The position numbers and the translations under genes are program-made. From Psittacicella melopsittaci (GTDB lineage Bacteria; Pseudomonadota; Gammaproteobacteria; Enterobacterales; Psittacicellaceae), in the NCBI RefSeq assembly GCF_003585925.1, contig NZ_NRJH01000057.1, positions 1-37,647 on the forward strand: 37,647 nt of DNA, in the 5' to 3' direction. The notes beneath the pieces are model-generated. The model saw nothing but the letters and a program-made list of their open reading frames with translations, searched no databases and was not told where the DNA came from. Each line of letters opens with the position of its first letter. Position 1 is the first letter of the stretch. Of the stretch, positions 8,411 through 19,335 are shown piece by piece.

Positions 8411-8959
8411 CTAGAATCCGTAATTAGTTTCAACATCACCTTCAAGAGTATATCTATTCTCTTTTAAGAAGAAACGAAAGCCTGCAGCTTTTGTCGTATA
8501 GCTTTGTCCAAAAATAGTTATAGGACTATTACTAGAAAGGATGTTTGTATTTAAATTAAATTCAGCGTTGCTTAAATTTGCCCGTTCAAAACGGCTATCA
8601 TTTATTGTAAAAATTTGTACAGGGTTATTAAATCTTATAATCTTATTTTCTAAATAAGCTGTACTCGTACGCATAAATACTGAGTTATCAAGATTTTCCT
8701 GATTTAATGAATAAGCTAAAACGTTATTAAAGTTAAAAGTGTTGTCTTGTCCCTTGGTAACTGTAGAACTTATTACAACATATTGACTATTTCCTAAAGG
8801 ATCAAAATTACTCATTACTGCATTGGTTAATTCCATTTGCGGGAGAGCAACAGGAGCATCTGCTCCCGTTGTCTCATCATCATTGGTATACAATGAGTAA
8901 AATCCAATTGAAATAGCTAAAAGAACAAACACAAAAATTAATCTTTTTTGGATAATCAT
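8411..8959 (-). CDS. lptC: LPS transport protein LptC
   Basis: Bitopic inner-membrane protein that passes LPS from LptB2FG to LptA. 182 residues (E. coli 191). One membrane helix at about residues 7-24 followed by a periplasmic jellyroll; the C-terminal segment TTKAAGFRFFLKENRYTLEGDVETNYGF is typical of the end of LptC domains. Sequence identity to E. coli is low, so the call combines topology, fold-like repeats and gene order kdsC-lptC-lptA-lptB. Confidence 0.9.
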   Translation of the reverse strand: MIIQKRLIFVFVLLAISIGFYSLYTNDDETTGADAPVALPQMELTNAVMSNFDPLGNSQYVVISSTVTKGQDNTFNFNNVLAYSLNQENLDNSVFMRTSTAYLENKIIRFNNPVQIFTINDSRFERANLSNAEFNLNTNILSSNSPITIFGQSYTTKAAGFRFFLKENRYTLEGDVETNYGF

Positions 8960-8986
8960 TACTTTAGATATTAATTGAAATTTTTA

Positions 8987-9559
8987 TTAATTAGCGTCAT
9001 GCCAAAATTCTTGTAATGCTTGTCCCATATCTGAGCTAGTATCATTTGCAATCATAATTAAATCGCAAACTTCACGCACTGCACCTGTGCCACCCGAGTT
9101 TAAAGTTACATATTTAACATATTTATCCACCATAGGGTGACGGTTTGGTACTGAAATAGGTAAGCCCACTACTTTAAATGCAGATATATCGATAAAATCA
9201 TCACCCATGTAGGCAACTTCTTCTGGTTTTAAACCATATCTTTGCATTAACTCAACTAGGAATTTTCCTTTATCAGCTACTCCAGCAAAAAAGTCATTTT
9301 CATCTACTTTAAGAATTTGGGCTCTATGTTCAAGAGCTTTATTTGAACGCCCTGAAATAATTGCAACATGAAGACCATATTTTTTACTTCTTGCAATTGG
9401 ATATCCATCTAAAACACTGTAAGATACCCCTACAGCTGTGTCAGAATCATAATAGTGAACTTGCCCTGGAGTCATAATTCCATCGTTATCAAGAACAAGT
9501 AATTTAATCCCTTTAAATAAATCAATTGCTTGTCTTGCATGCTGGCGATAATCTAACAT
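8987..9559 (-). CDS. kdsC: 3-deoxy-D-manno-octulosonate 8-phosphate phosphatase KdsC
   Basis: Removes phosphate from Kdo 8-phosphate to give Kdo for the LPS core. 190 residues (E. coli 188), a HAD phosphatase without a cap. Motif I LVLDNDGIM gives the D24/D26 pair, motif II is AIISGRS and motif IV is YMGDDFIDISAF; the C-terminal GGTGAVREVCDLI tail reaches the neighbouring active site in this family. The usual VRDGYG stretch reads VLDGYP, losing the arginine, which is a mild deviation. First gene of the kdsC-lptCAB unit. Confidence 0.95.
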   Translation of the reverse strand: MLDYRQHARQAIDLFKGIKLLVLDNDGIMTPGQVHYYDSDTAVGVSYSVLDGYPIARSKKYGLHVAIISGRSNKALEHRAQILKVDENDFFAGVADKGKFLVELMQRYGLKPEEVAYMGDDFIDISAFKVVGLPISVPNRHPMVDKYVKYVTLNSGGTGAVREVCDLIMIANDTSSDMGQALQEFWHDAN

Positions 9560-9595
9560 TTAATTCCCCTTTATGTAGTAAAAGTGTATTCCTAT

Positions 9596-9601
9596 ATTAT
9601 A
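9596..9601 (-). promoter_or_regulatory. Possible -10 of the kdsC-lptCAB operon
   Basis: TATAAT on the minus strand in the 66-base kdsD-kdsC gap, about 37 bases before kdsC ATG 9559. No good -35 is visible. The ribosome binding site AAAGGGGAA precedes the start. Confidence 0.45.
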
Positions 9602-9625
9602 GTGGCAAAAGTAAATTTTTTTAAG

Positions 9626-10603
9626 TTAAATTCCAGAGTTAATTAAAGCAAGATAATTTACAATTCCGATTACCTTACCTTCTTGATCTAACACAGGGAG
9701 AACACTTATACGTTTTTGTTCCATAACCTGTAAGGTGCCATAGGCTAAATCATCTACTTTACCAGAAGTAAAGTTTTTGGTCATGGCATCCTTTATTGGC
9801 GTATTGTAAATATCTTGATGCTGGGTAATAAATCTTCTTAAGTCACCATCGGTAAATATACCTAAACATTTAGGGCGTTTATCTTCTAAGTTATCAACAA
9901 TTAGCACACAACCTAAGTTTTTCTTCGACATGGTCACTAGGCAATCGCTTATCATCATATCCGGTAAAACATAAGGAATTTCTTTATCTGTTTTCATTAA
10001 ATCATGATTGGTAATTAATAAGCGACGACCTAAAACCCCAAATGGATGTGATGTAGCAAATTGACCTTTAGAAAGGTTTTTCTTATCGATGAGAGCAACT
10101 ACTAAACAGTCCCCTAGCACTAGGGTGTTTGTTGAAGAAGCAGTTGGAGCTAAGTTTAATGGGCAAGCTTCTTTAGTTACATTTAAGAGTAAATACACTT
10201 CACTGTATTTAGCTAAAGTAGACACTGGATTATTGGTAATACCTATAACCTTAACGCCATGCTTTTCCAAATAAGGGAGAAGACTATTAAACTCATGGGC
10301 TTCACCTGAGTTAGAGACATAGATTACCAGATCATTGTCGGTAATCATACCCGCGTCACCATGCCCAGCTTCACAAGGATGAACAAAAAAGGAACTTGTT
10401 CCTGTTGAAGCAAAACTAGCTGCTATTTTTTTAGCTATATGCCCAGATTTACCTATTCCCATGCAAATTAATTTACCTTTACATTCATTAATTAAGTCAC
10501 ATGCTTTGACAAATTCAGGGGAGTTAATAGTTTTTTCAAGGTTTTTAATTTGCTCAACTTCTATGTTTAGAGTTCTAATTGCACTTTGTCTGTAGTCACT
10601 CAT
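9626..10603 (-). CDS. kdsD: D-arabinose 5-phosphate isomerase KdsD
   Basis: Interconverts ribulose 5-phosphate and arabinose 5-phosphate, the precursor of Kdo. 325 residues (E. coli 328). N-terminal SIS domain with GIGKSGHIAKKIAASFASTGT, HPCEAGHGDAGMI and YVSNSGEA, then a linker with ATSHPFGVLGRRLL, then two CBS domains (about 205-325). It is transcribed after the unknown gene at 10613-11689 with a nine-base gap and before kdsC. Confidence 0.97.
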   Translation of the reverse strand: MSDYRQSAIRTLNIEVEQIKNLEKTINSPEFVKACDLINECKGKLICMGIGKSGHIAKKIAASFASTGTSSFFVHPCEAGHGDAGMITDNDLVIYVSNSGEAHEFNSLLPYLEKHGVKVIGITNNPVSTLAKYSEVYLLLNVTKEACPLNLAPTASSTNTLVLGDCLVVALIDKKNLSKGQFATSHPFGVLGRRLLITNHDLMKTDKEIPYVLPDMMISDCLVTMSKKNLGCVLIVDNLEDKRPKCLGIFTDGDLRRFITQHQDIYNTPIKDAMTKNFTSGKVDDLAYGTLQVMEQKRISVLPVLDQEGKVIGIVNYLALINSGI

Positions 10604-10612
10604 GATTTTTTA

Positions 10613-11689
10613 TTATTTGGTTACTTTTTCTGGATTAATAAAGTTTATCCAGCCTTTTATATTGTAAATTTTGCTGTATAGCTCATCAACATTTGCGTTA
10701 AAAAATACAACGCGATTGATTAAATCTAAATCATTCGGGGTCAGTAAATGTTGATTTTCAATAAAGTATGCTAATATCAAGGCTTGCTGATTTAGAGCTA
10801 GTAATTTAACTTTTTGTAAGACACATTTAGTTTGTAGATTAAATTCTGGAGAAAAAGAAGCACAGAACACATCTAAATCAAGTTGCATAAATAAAAGTTG
10901 GAAAAAGTTGTTCGACAAGTTTTGCAGATTTTGCAAAACATTATCTCTCAACGGATTAGATATATTTATATTTTGCTCAATTTCAAATAAATTTGAAGCT
11001 AAAACTTGCTTTTGCTCCTCACTCTTTAAAACTACATTAAATAAAACCTTCTGATAGGTATTTTCTTGCTGATCCTCAGCAACCACTAATAAGGACTTAT
11101 TAAAGTACTTATTAAGAATAGGTTGAGCTTGCGAGTAAGTATTATCATAAATGAAATAGTCTATATCTTTGACTCTAATAATGTTATCTGCATACTCATA
11201 GATTTGATTTAGCTTTTGATAATACAAAAGTAAAACTATTGCTTGTGGTAAAGGAATCGCCTTTATTTCTTTAGCATAAGTTGTTGACGCTTGCTCATAG
11301 CTCGTACTATACCAACTCAAGTTCTTTAACACCCTTTGGCTTTGTTCTGCCTGGGCAATAAATGTAGCCTGAGGTGTTATTTCCTTAAAGGCAAAAGTTA
11401 GACAATTACTCGTTTGTTCGAGGTTTTGACATAACTTTGCATAATTTTGTTCTGGGGGTTTAGCTTTATTTGCTAAATTTACAGGTGTATAGGATATTTG
11501 GTACGCTTTAACATTATAATAACTATCAGTTGCTTGACTTATAGTTAGAGTTGGAGAACTTTCAGTGTTGCGTTTTTGCAACACAAAAATATTTACTATT
11601 ACTATTACAATAAATATTAAAAGTCCTAAGATCAAAGAAATGTAAAAGAAAATTCGGTTTTTCCGTTTGTTTAAAAAAGCATCTAACAA
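10613..11689 (-). CDS. Membrane-anchored protein of unknown function
   Basis: 358 residues, not recognised. A basic N-terminus (LNKRKNR) is followed by a single membrane helix at about residues 13-38, then about 320 residues predicted to face the periplasm, rich in Gln, Asn and Leu and mostly helical in appearance. The few cysteines outside the helix occur in CQNLEQTSNC and later pairs, compatible with disulfides. The start is TTG 11689 because a perfect AAGGAGGT lies five bases before it; the ATG at 11682 is out of frame. It heads the unit with kdsD, so an envelope role is plausible but not shown. Confidence 0.75.
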   Translation of the reverse strand: MLDAFLNKRKNRIFFYISLILGLLIFIVIVIVNIFVLQKRNTESSPTLTISQATDSYYNVKAYQISYTPVNLANKAKPPEQNYAKLCQNLEQTSNCLTFAFKEITPQATFIAQAEQSQRVLKNLSWYSTSYEQASTTYAKEIKAIPLPQAIVLLLYYQKLNQIYEYADNIIRVKDIDYFIYDNTYSQAQPILNKYFNKSLLVVAEDQQENTYQKVLFNVVLKSEEQKQVLASNLFEIEQNINISNPLRDNVLQNLQNLSNNFFQLLFMQLDLDVFCASFSPEFNLQTKCVLQKVKLLALNQQALILAYFIENQHLLTPNDLDLINRVVFFNANVDELYSKIYNIKGWINFINPEKVTK

Positions 11690-11693
11690 ATAT

Positions 11694-11701
11694 ACCTCCT
11701 T
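11694..11701 (-). promoter_or_regulatory. Perfect Shine-Dalgarno that decides a TTG start
   Basis: AAGGAGGT on the minus strand, four bases before TTG 11689. It is the strongest ribosome binding site I noticed in the window, compensating for the weak start codon. Confidence 0.85.
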
Positions 11702-12266
11702 GGTGCATAAGTCACCTTAGGCAAATACTTTTTCCAATTATACCAAAATCCCGAACATTAAATTTCTTCACTTGCTAATCTTTTATGTATTTTACAACAC
11801 AGGTCACATTTTTAACGTCAAATTTGATCATTTTAAATCAAATTTTGGCATAAATATATAAGTAAAAAACTCAATTATTTTTAATTGGAGTAAAATTTAG
11901 CAAAACACTTAAGTGACAATACCTTAGCAAAGATATATAAAAATTTAAGTATTTAGCTATATTTTAATTAATTTTAGGTCTTAAAGACCCTAATACCTAC
12001 TTATAGATTTATCTCTTTTCTTTTTCTCTACTTTATTTTTCCTAAAATACAAACACTTAATTTAAAGCAGATCAAAAAGGCAAATCACTATCTTTATTCT
12101 CTTCCTTTTTCCTCTTCACCTATTTTAACGTATCATTACAAATTATAAACCCAATTGATTCTTCTTCCCTAAATATAACACTTAGTTTTTCGCTAATTTT
12201 ACCCGTGTTAATTTTTTATATTCGGGGAAAATAATAAAAGTTATTTACTCAAATATTTTTAAACAG
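11702..12266. other. Long A+T-rich gap before the atp promoter
   Basis: No credible coding frame on either strand. It contains an inverted repeat AAATTTGAT/ATCAAATTT (11820-11828 and 11837-11845), a short hairpin TTAGGTCTT/AAGACCCTAA (11974-11993, one bulged base) and pyrimidine-rich runs near 12010-12170. atpI, which often precedes atpB, is absent. I saw no cluster of DnaA boxes. Confidence 0.6.
11820..11845. repeat. Nine-base inverted repeat, possible operator
   Basis: AAATTTGAT (11820-11828) and ATCAAATTT (11837-11845) with eight bases between. The arms look like CRP/FNR half-sites but the spacing fits neither. It could serve either the 358-residue gene or the atp operon. Confidence 0.4.
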
Positions 12267-12275
12267 TGATATAAT
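12267..12275 (+). promoter_or_regulatory. Extended -10 promoter of the atp operon
   Basis: TGATATAAT, an extended -10 element. Transcription would start near 12282 and give a leader of about 190 bases to atpB ATG 12473. Confidence 0.6.
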
Positions 12276-12281
12276 AAGCAA

Positions 12282-13291
<1,010 letters not shown>

Positions 13292-13309
13292 ATCTTATAA
13301 TAACCAGTC

Positions 13310-13334
13310 GCTAGTTTTAAGACCTTTAACTAGC
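13310..13334 (+). promoter_or_regulatory. atpB-atpE intergenic hairpin and U-rich initiation region
   Basis: Stem GCTAGTT (13310-13316) with AACTAGC (13328-13334), then a U-rich stretch and AAGGAAC before atpE. In E. coli the same gap holds a translational enhancer that raises subunit c output; the layout here suggests the same job. Confidence 0.45.
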
Positions 13335-13383
13335 ATTACATATTTAATTTAATCTTTCATTTTTTACGTTAAGGAACATTAAA

Positions 13384-13626
13384 ATGGAGCAAACAGTATT
13401 ATCTGCATATAAAGAATTAGCTGCTGCGATTATTTTCACAGGATCATCTATTGGTGCAGCTTTAGGTTTAGGTATCCTAGGTTCAAAATATATTGAAGCT
13501 TGTGCACGTCAACCAGAATTAATTCCTACAGTGCGTTCTCAATTCTTCTTAGTATTAGGTCTTGTGGATGCGGTTCCAATGATCGCATTAGCATTCGGTA
13601 TCCTATACGCATTCGGCGTTATCTAA
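13384..13626 (+). CDS. atpE: ATP synthase Fo subunit c
   Basis: Rotor-ring proteolipid. 80 residues (E. coli 79) with two membrane helices, the glycine-rich first helix (GAALGLGILGSKY), the polar loop ARQPE (R42-Q43-P44) and the proton-carrying D62 in GLVDAVPMIAL. The aspartate and lack of a sodium-binding Gln/Glu pattern indicate proton coupling. Strong AAGGAAC precedes the start. Confidence 0.98.
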   Translation: MEQTVLSAYKELAAAIIFTGSSIGAALGLGILGSKYIEACARQPELIPTVRSQFFLVLGLVDAVPMIALAFGILYAFGVI

Positions 13627-13679
13627 TAGTAGGCACTTTTATAACAACCAAATCCTTGTTCCATTCTTAAGGAGACACA

Positions 13680-14150
13680 ATGGATATTAATGCAACCCTC
13701 ATAGGGCAATCTATAGCATTTCTGGTGTTTGTACTATTCTGTTATAAATTTATTTGGCCTCCTATTTCAAATGCAATTGAAAAACGTCAAAAAGAAATAG
13801 CAGACTCTATTAACTCTGCTTCAAAACTTCGTGAAGAAATTACTTCAGAAAAGAATCAAGCTGATCTTGAAATTAGCCGTGCAAAAGTAAAGGCTAAAGA
13901 AATTTTAAGCGAAGCAGAAAAACAAGCATCTCAAATCGTAGAGCAAGCTCATGAGCAAGCAGCTGCTAAAGCTGAACAATTAATTGAGCAAACACATAAA
14001 AATTTAGCTCTTGAAAAATCACGTGTGCAACAAGAACTTCGTGCAGAAGTAGGGGCACTAGCAGTGGCTATTGCTGAAAAAATTGTACAACGTGAACTTA
14101 ATGCTAAAGACAATCAAGATATTATTGATAACGCTCTAAGTAAATTATAA
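13680..14150 (+). CDS. atpF: ATP synthase Fo subunit b
   Basis: Peripheral stalk subunit, 156 residues as in E. coli. One N-terminal membrane helix (about residues 5-25, ending in [22 protein letters not shown]), then a long charged coiled coil, ending in the delta-binding region with [23 protein letters not shown]. Preceded by AAGGAGAC. Confidence 0.98.
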   Translation: MDINATLIGQSIAFLVFVLFCYKFIWPPISNAIEKRQKEIADSINSASKLREEITSEKNQADLEISRAKVKAKEILSEAEKQASQIVEQAHEQAAAKAEQLIEQTHKNLALEKSRVQQELRAEVGALAVAIAEKIVQRELNAKDNQDIIDNALSKL

Positions 14151-14202
14151 ACATCACGTTTTGATTTATTTTTGTTTATAACTAATTTAGAGAAAAAATA
14201 TT

Positions 14203-14754
14203 ATGGAAAACGTTACAACAGTATCTCGACCATATGCAACTGCTGTATTTGAATATGCTTTAGAACAAGCAAATAAAGAACAAGCATTAGCTTTTTGGAA
14301 TGACGTTCTTCTAGCTCTCAAAGTTATTATGGAAACTAGCGTTGGTCAGGAAATTTTAGCTGAACACAACGATCATCAAGCGGAAGTAAAAAACTTTGTT
14401 GACGCAGTTTTACCAGATGAACTAAAAACCAATGAGGTTAATAACTTTTTAAATACAGTTGAAGAACATTCTCGTTTTGGTTATTTACCAGGAATCTATG
14501 ATTTTTACGTAAGTTTACGTGAGAATTACGATTTACCTACCCCAGTTACTATTATTAGTGCTACAGAGCTTTCTGAAGAACAATTAAAACAAATTGGTCA
14601 ATCTGTAGCTTTTAAAGTAGGAAGGGCGGTAAAACTAGATGTACAAATTGATCCAACAATTTTATCTGGAATAATTATTAAAACAGAAGACTTCTCGATT
14701 GATTGTTCAGGTCGTAAAACTTTAGAAAATTTAAGTGCACAATTAACTAAATAA
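14203..14754 (+). CDS. atpH: ATP synthase F1 subunit delta
   Basis: Links the peripheral stalk to the top of F1. 183 residues (E. coli 177). N-terminal helical domain starts SRPYATAVFEYALEQ, a family hallmark, and the C-terminal region has VDPTILSGIIIK-type sequence (here DPTILSGIIIKTEDFSIDCSGRKTLENLSAQL). Fifty-two bases after atpF; no anomaly. Confidence 0.97.
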   Translation: MENVTTVSRPYATAVFEYALEQANKEQALAFWNDVLLALKVIMETSVGQEILAEHNDHQAEVKNFVDAVLPDELKTNEVNNFLNTVEEHSRFGYLPGIYDFYVSLRENYDLPTPVTIISATELSEEQLKQIGQSVAFKVGRAVKLDVQIDPTILSGIIIKTEDFSIDCSGRKTLENLSAQLTK

Positions 14755-14828
14755 CTTGTGTGTTAACTAATTTCTTATTGCAAATTATCAACTGAAATTT
14801 TGTAAATAAGTAGTTAAGGATAATATAT

Positions 14829-16382
14829 ATGTCATCTCTTTCTGCTGTTGAAATCAGTGAAATTATTAAGAGCAAAATTGCTCATTTTAAAACACAAAAT
14901 GATTTACAAAATTCTGGTACTGTAATTTCTGTAAGCGATGGTATCTTACGTATCAATGGCTTAAAAAATGTAATGCAAGGTGAGTTAATTGCTCTTCCAA
15001 ACGATCGTTATGCATTAGCATTAAACCTTGAACGTGATTCTGTTGGTGCAGTAGTACTAGGAGACTATGCTGATCTTAAAGAAGGAATCGAAGTACAAAG
15101 TACAGGTCGCCTACTATCAGTTCCTGTAGGTAACGCTCTTTTAGGTCGTGTAGTAAATGCTATTGGTCAGCCTATTGATGGTAAAGGTGAAATCAAAGCT
15201 GATGGTTATAATCCTATAGAAGTTATTGCTCCTGGGGTAATTGACCGTAAATCAGTTGATACTCCATTACAAACTGGTTACTTAGCTGTTGACTCTATGA
15301 TTCCAATTGGTCGTGGTCAACGTGAGTTAATTATCGGTGACCGTCAAACAGGTAAAACAGCTTTAGCAATCGATACAATTATTAACCAAAAAGACTCTGG
15401 GGTTAAATGTATCTATGTTGCTATTGGCCAGAAAAACTCAACAATTGCTAACGTAGTAGCAAAACTTGAAGAACACGGTGCTTTAGAAAACACTATTATT
15501 GTAGTAGCTTCAGCTTCTGAATCAGCAGCTCTACAATACTTATCACCATATTCAGGTTGTACTATGGGTGAGTATTTCCGTGACCGTGGTGAAGATGCTC
15601 TAATTGTTTATGATGATTTATCAAAACAAGCTGTAGCATACCGTCAAATTTCACTACTTTTAAGACGTCCACCTGGTCGTGAAGCTTTCCCTGGTGATAT
15701 TTTCTACTTACACTCACGTTTATTAGAGCGTGCTGCACGTGTAAACGAAAAATATGTTGAAGAATTTACTAAGGGTGAGGTAAAAGGTAGATCAGGTTCT
15801 TTAACTGCATTACCAATTATCGAAACTCAAGCTGGTGACGTTTCGGCATTCGTTCCGACAAACGTTATTTCAATTACTGACGGACAAATTTTCCTTGAAA
15901 CAGGTTTATTCCACTCAGGTATTCGTCCAGCGGTTAACCCAGGTATTTCAGTATCACGTGTAGGTGGTGCGGCACAAACTAAAGCAATTAAAAAACTTTC
16001 AGGTGGTATCCGTACTTCATTAGCACAATATCGTGAACTAGCAGCCTTTGCGCAATTTGCTTCAGATCTTGATGATGCAACACGTGAGCAACTAGAACAC
16101 GGTCGTAAAGTTACTGAATTACTAAAACAAAAACAATATCGCCCTAAATCAGTTGCAGATCAAACAGTTATCCTATATGCAATTGAGAAAAACTTCATTA
16201 AACAGGTTCAAGTAGAACAACTTCTTGAATACTCTGATGAATTAGTTCGTTATTGTAACTCAACCGCACCTGAATTTATGGCTAAACTAAATAAAACAGG
16301 TGCTTGGGATGAAGCAACAGTTGCCGAAGTAGATCGTTTAGTTAAAGATTTCCAATCGAAAAGCACATTAGTAAATAACTAA
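14829..16382 (+). CDS. atpA: ATP synthase F1 subunit alpha
   Basis: Non-catalytic nucleotide-binding subunit of the F1 hexamer. 517 residues (E. coli 513). P-loop GDRQTGKT at 170-177, the alpha signature [17 protein letters not shown] with the arginine that reaches the catalytic site, and an intact beta-barrel N-terminus and helical C-terminus. Gap to atpH is 74 bases, which looks A+T-rich and unremarkable. Confidence 0.99.
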   Translation: MSSLSAVEISEIIKSKIAHFKTQNDLQNSGTVISVSDGILRINGLKNVMQGELIALPNDRYALALNLERDSVGAVVLGDYADLKEGIEVQSTGRLLSVPVGNALLGRVVNAIGQPIDGKGEIKADGYNPIEVIAPGVIDRKSVDTPLQTGYLAVDSMIPIGRGQRELIIGDRQTGKTALAIDTIINQKDSGVKCIYVAIGQKNSTIANVVAKLEEHGALENTIIVVASASESAALQYLSPYSGCTMGEYFRDRGEDALIVYDDLSKQAVAYRQISLLLRRPPGREAFPGDIFYLHSRLLERAARVNEKYVEEFTKGEVKGRSGSLTALPIIETQAGDVSAFVPTNVISITDGQIFLETGLFHSGIRPAVNPGISVSRVGGAAQTKAIKKLSGGIRTSLAQYRELAAFAQFASDLDDATREQLEHGRKVTELLKQKQYRPKSVADQTVILYAIEKNFIKQVQVEQLLEYSDELVRYCNSTAPEFMAKLNKTGAWDEATVAEVDRLVKDFQSKSTLVNN

Positions 16383-16404
16383 TTTGACAAACTAAGGAAC
16401 TGTT

Positions 16405-17280
16405 ATGGCTAATACAAAAGAAATAAGAGGTAAGATTGCGAGTATTGAATCTACGCAAAAAATTACCTCAGCAATGGAAATGGTTGCTACTTCTAAAATG
16501 CGTCATGCGCAAGATGCTATGGCACATAGTAAACCATATACCTCTGCTCTTAAACGTGTTATTAGTCACATTGCTAAAGCAAAACCTAATGCTAACAATC
16601 CATTTATCAAAGACCAACAGGTAAAAAGAGCATTATTTATTGTTATCTCTACTGACCGTGGTCTTTGTGGTGGATTAAACATTAATCTCTTTAAGCGTAC
16701 TCTAGCAAGTCTTGAAGAATTTAATCGTCAAGGTATTAAAGTAGATGTTGCGGTTATCGGGGCTAAAGCATTAGCGTTTTTCCAAAACATTCATCAAAAT
16801 ATTGCCTACTCTGTAGCTAACTTAGGTGATAAACCTAAGGCTGAAGAAACTCTTGGCTTTGCTCAAGGGGTGGTAGCAGACTTTTTAGATGGTAAATACC
16901 AATTAGTGGAATTATTTAGTAATAAATACATTAATACTATGACGCAACAACCACGTCGTGAACAGTATTTACCATTACCAACTCTACCAGAAGATGTAGA
17001 CCGTTTAGCTAGTGATTCTAATTGGGACTACATTTACGATAATGACGATGCTGATGAATTACTTAAATCTCTAATTGGACGTTATGTGCACAATATTGTC
17101 CACACTCGTGTATTAGAGTCTTTAGCATGTGAACAAGCTGCTCGAATGATTGCCATGAAAGCAGCAACTGATAATGCTTCTAAACTTATTGATGAGTTAA
17201 CTCTTGTATATAACAAAGCTCGTCAAACAAGTATTACAAACGAACTTAACGAAATTGTTGCTGGTGCAGCAGCAGTTTAA
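16405..17280 (+). CDS. atpG: ATP synthase F1 subunit gamma
   Basis: Central rotor shaft. 291 residues (E. coli 287). The N-terminal helix KEIRGKIASIESTQKITSAMEMVA and C-terminal helix ARMIAMKAATDNASKLIDEL form the antiparallel coiled coil; STDRGLCGGLNINLFK is the conserved core motif. Tight spacing (22 bases) after atpA. Confidence 0.99.
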   Translation: MANTKEIRGKIASIESTQKITSAMEMVATSKMRHAQDAMAHSKPYTSALKRVISHIAKAKPNANNPFIKDQQVKRALFIVISTDRGLCGGLNINLFKRTLASLEEFNRQGIKVDVAVIGAKALAFFQNIHQNIAYSVANLGDKPKAEETLGFAQGVVADFLDGKYQLVELFSNKYINTMTQQPRREQYLPLPTLPEDVDRLASDSNWDYIYDNDDADELLKSLIGRYVHNIVHTRVLESLACEQAARMIAMKAATDNASKLIDELTLVYNKARQTSITNELNEIVAGAAAV

Positions 17281-17289
17281 GGAAAATGA

Positions 17290-18687
<1,398 letters not shown>

Positions 18688-18718
18688 TACTTAGTAAGTA
18701 ATATAAGCAGAGGTCAAT

Positions 18719-19144
18719 ATGTCAGCAAGTACAATTGAACTTGTAATTGTTAGCCAGGATAATATTCTGTATAAAGGCTTTGTTGACCATGTTAACGTAA
18801 CAGGTGAAGGTGGTGAATTAGGTATTTACCCTCGTCACACTCAATTACTATCTAAGTTAAAACCAGGGATGGTAAGCTTTACGGTTAACGGTGAACCCCA
18901 AGTAATTTATACTTCTGGTGGCTTTGTAGAAGTTCAACCAAATATAGTAACAATTCTGGCTGACGTTGCAATCCATGCAAAAGATTTAGATAAGGAAAGA
19001 ATTCTTAAAGCTAAAGAAGCTGCAGAATCTAAACTATCTAATCTCAAAGAAGACGATATGGAACTAGTTGCAGCTAAACTTAAACGTGAAATTGCAAAAC
19101 TACGTGCATATGAGTATATTAACAGCATGCAAAGCAAACGTTAA
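18719..19144 (+). CDS. atpC: ATP synthase F1 subunit epsilon
   Basis: Rotor subunit that regulates ATP hydrolysis. 141 residues (E. coli 139). N-terminal beta sandwich with GEGGELGIYPRHTQLLSKLKPG and a C-terminal helical hairpin (about 88-140) that can reach into F1. Last gene of the operon, followed by a hairpin at 19153-19180. Confidence 0.98.
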   Translation: MSASTIELVIVSQDNILYKGFVDHVNVTGEGGELGIYPRHTQLLSKLKPGMVSFTVNGEPQVIYTSGGFVEVQPNIVTILADVAIHAKDLDKERILKAKEAAESKLSNLKEDDMELVAAKLKREIAKLRAYEYINSMQSKR

Positions 19145-19152
19145 TTAACAAG

Positions 19153-19180
19153 TATAAGGGAGGGTAAAACCTCCCTTATA
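19153..19180 (+). terminator. Hairpin at the end of the atp operon
   Basis: Eleven-base-pair stem TATAAGGGAGG (19153-19163) with CCTCCCTTATA (19170-19180), loop GTAAAA. The T tract after it is broken (TCGTTGTTTC), so it may be an imperfect terminator or mainly protect the 3' end. Confidence 0.7.
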
Positions 19181-19215
19181 TCGTTGTTTCTTGCCCTTGT
19201 TCCTAGGAAAAAAGA

Positions 19216-19224
19216 TGATATAAT
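19216..19224 (+). promoter_or_regulatory. Extended -10 promoter of ftsY-rpoH
   Basis: TGATATAAT, identical to the atp operon element. Start of transcription would be near 19231, placing the whole leader hairpin at 19245-19294 in the mRNA. Confidence 0.6.
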
Positions 19225-19244
19225 TATATAACTAGTGTGATTAG

Positions 19245-19294
19245 TATTTCCTTATTTATGTTATAAATGCATCTATACCATAAATAAGGAAATA
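19245..19294 (+). promoter_or_regulatory. Sixteen-base-pair leader hairpin covering a Shine-Dalgarno
   Basis: Perfect inverted repeat TATTTCCTTATTTATG (19245-19260) with CATAAATAAGGAAATA (19279-19294), 18-base loop, almost all A-U pairs. The 3' arm contains AAGGA (19286-19290), the ribosome binding site of the small ORF that starts at 19297. An A-U-rich helix over a Shine-Dalgarno is the layout of many RNA thermometers; that function is inference. Confidence 0.55.
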
Positions 19295-19296
19295 AT

Positions 19297-19335
19297 ATGA
19301 TTAAAGGATGTATAAATGGCTTTAAAATGGATTAA
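19297..19335 (+). CDS. Candidate 12-codon leader ORF overlapping the ftsY start
   Basis: ATG 19297 follows AAGGA by six bases and encodes MIKGCINGFKMD, ending at TAA 19333-19335. It overlaps the first 20 bases of ftsY in another frame. Its ribosome binding site lies in the 3' arm of the leader hairpin, while the ftsY site AAAGGA (19303-19308) lies just outside it. Conservation is unknown, so it may be fortuitous. Confidence 0.4.
   Translation: MIKGCINGFKMD

Noticed and set aside
11820..11845. CRP or FNR site
   Set aside because: Half-sites look similar, but the spacing between arms fits neither the 6-base CRP spacer nor the 4-base FNR spacer.
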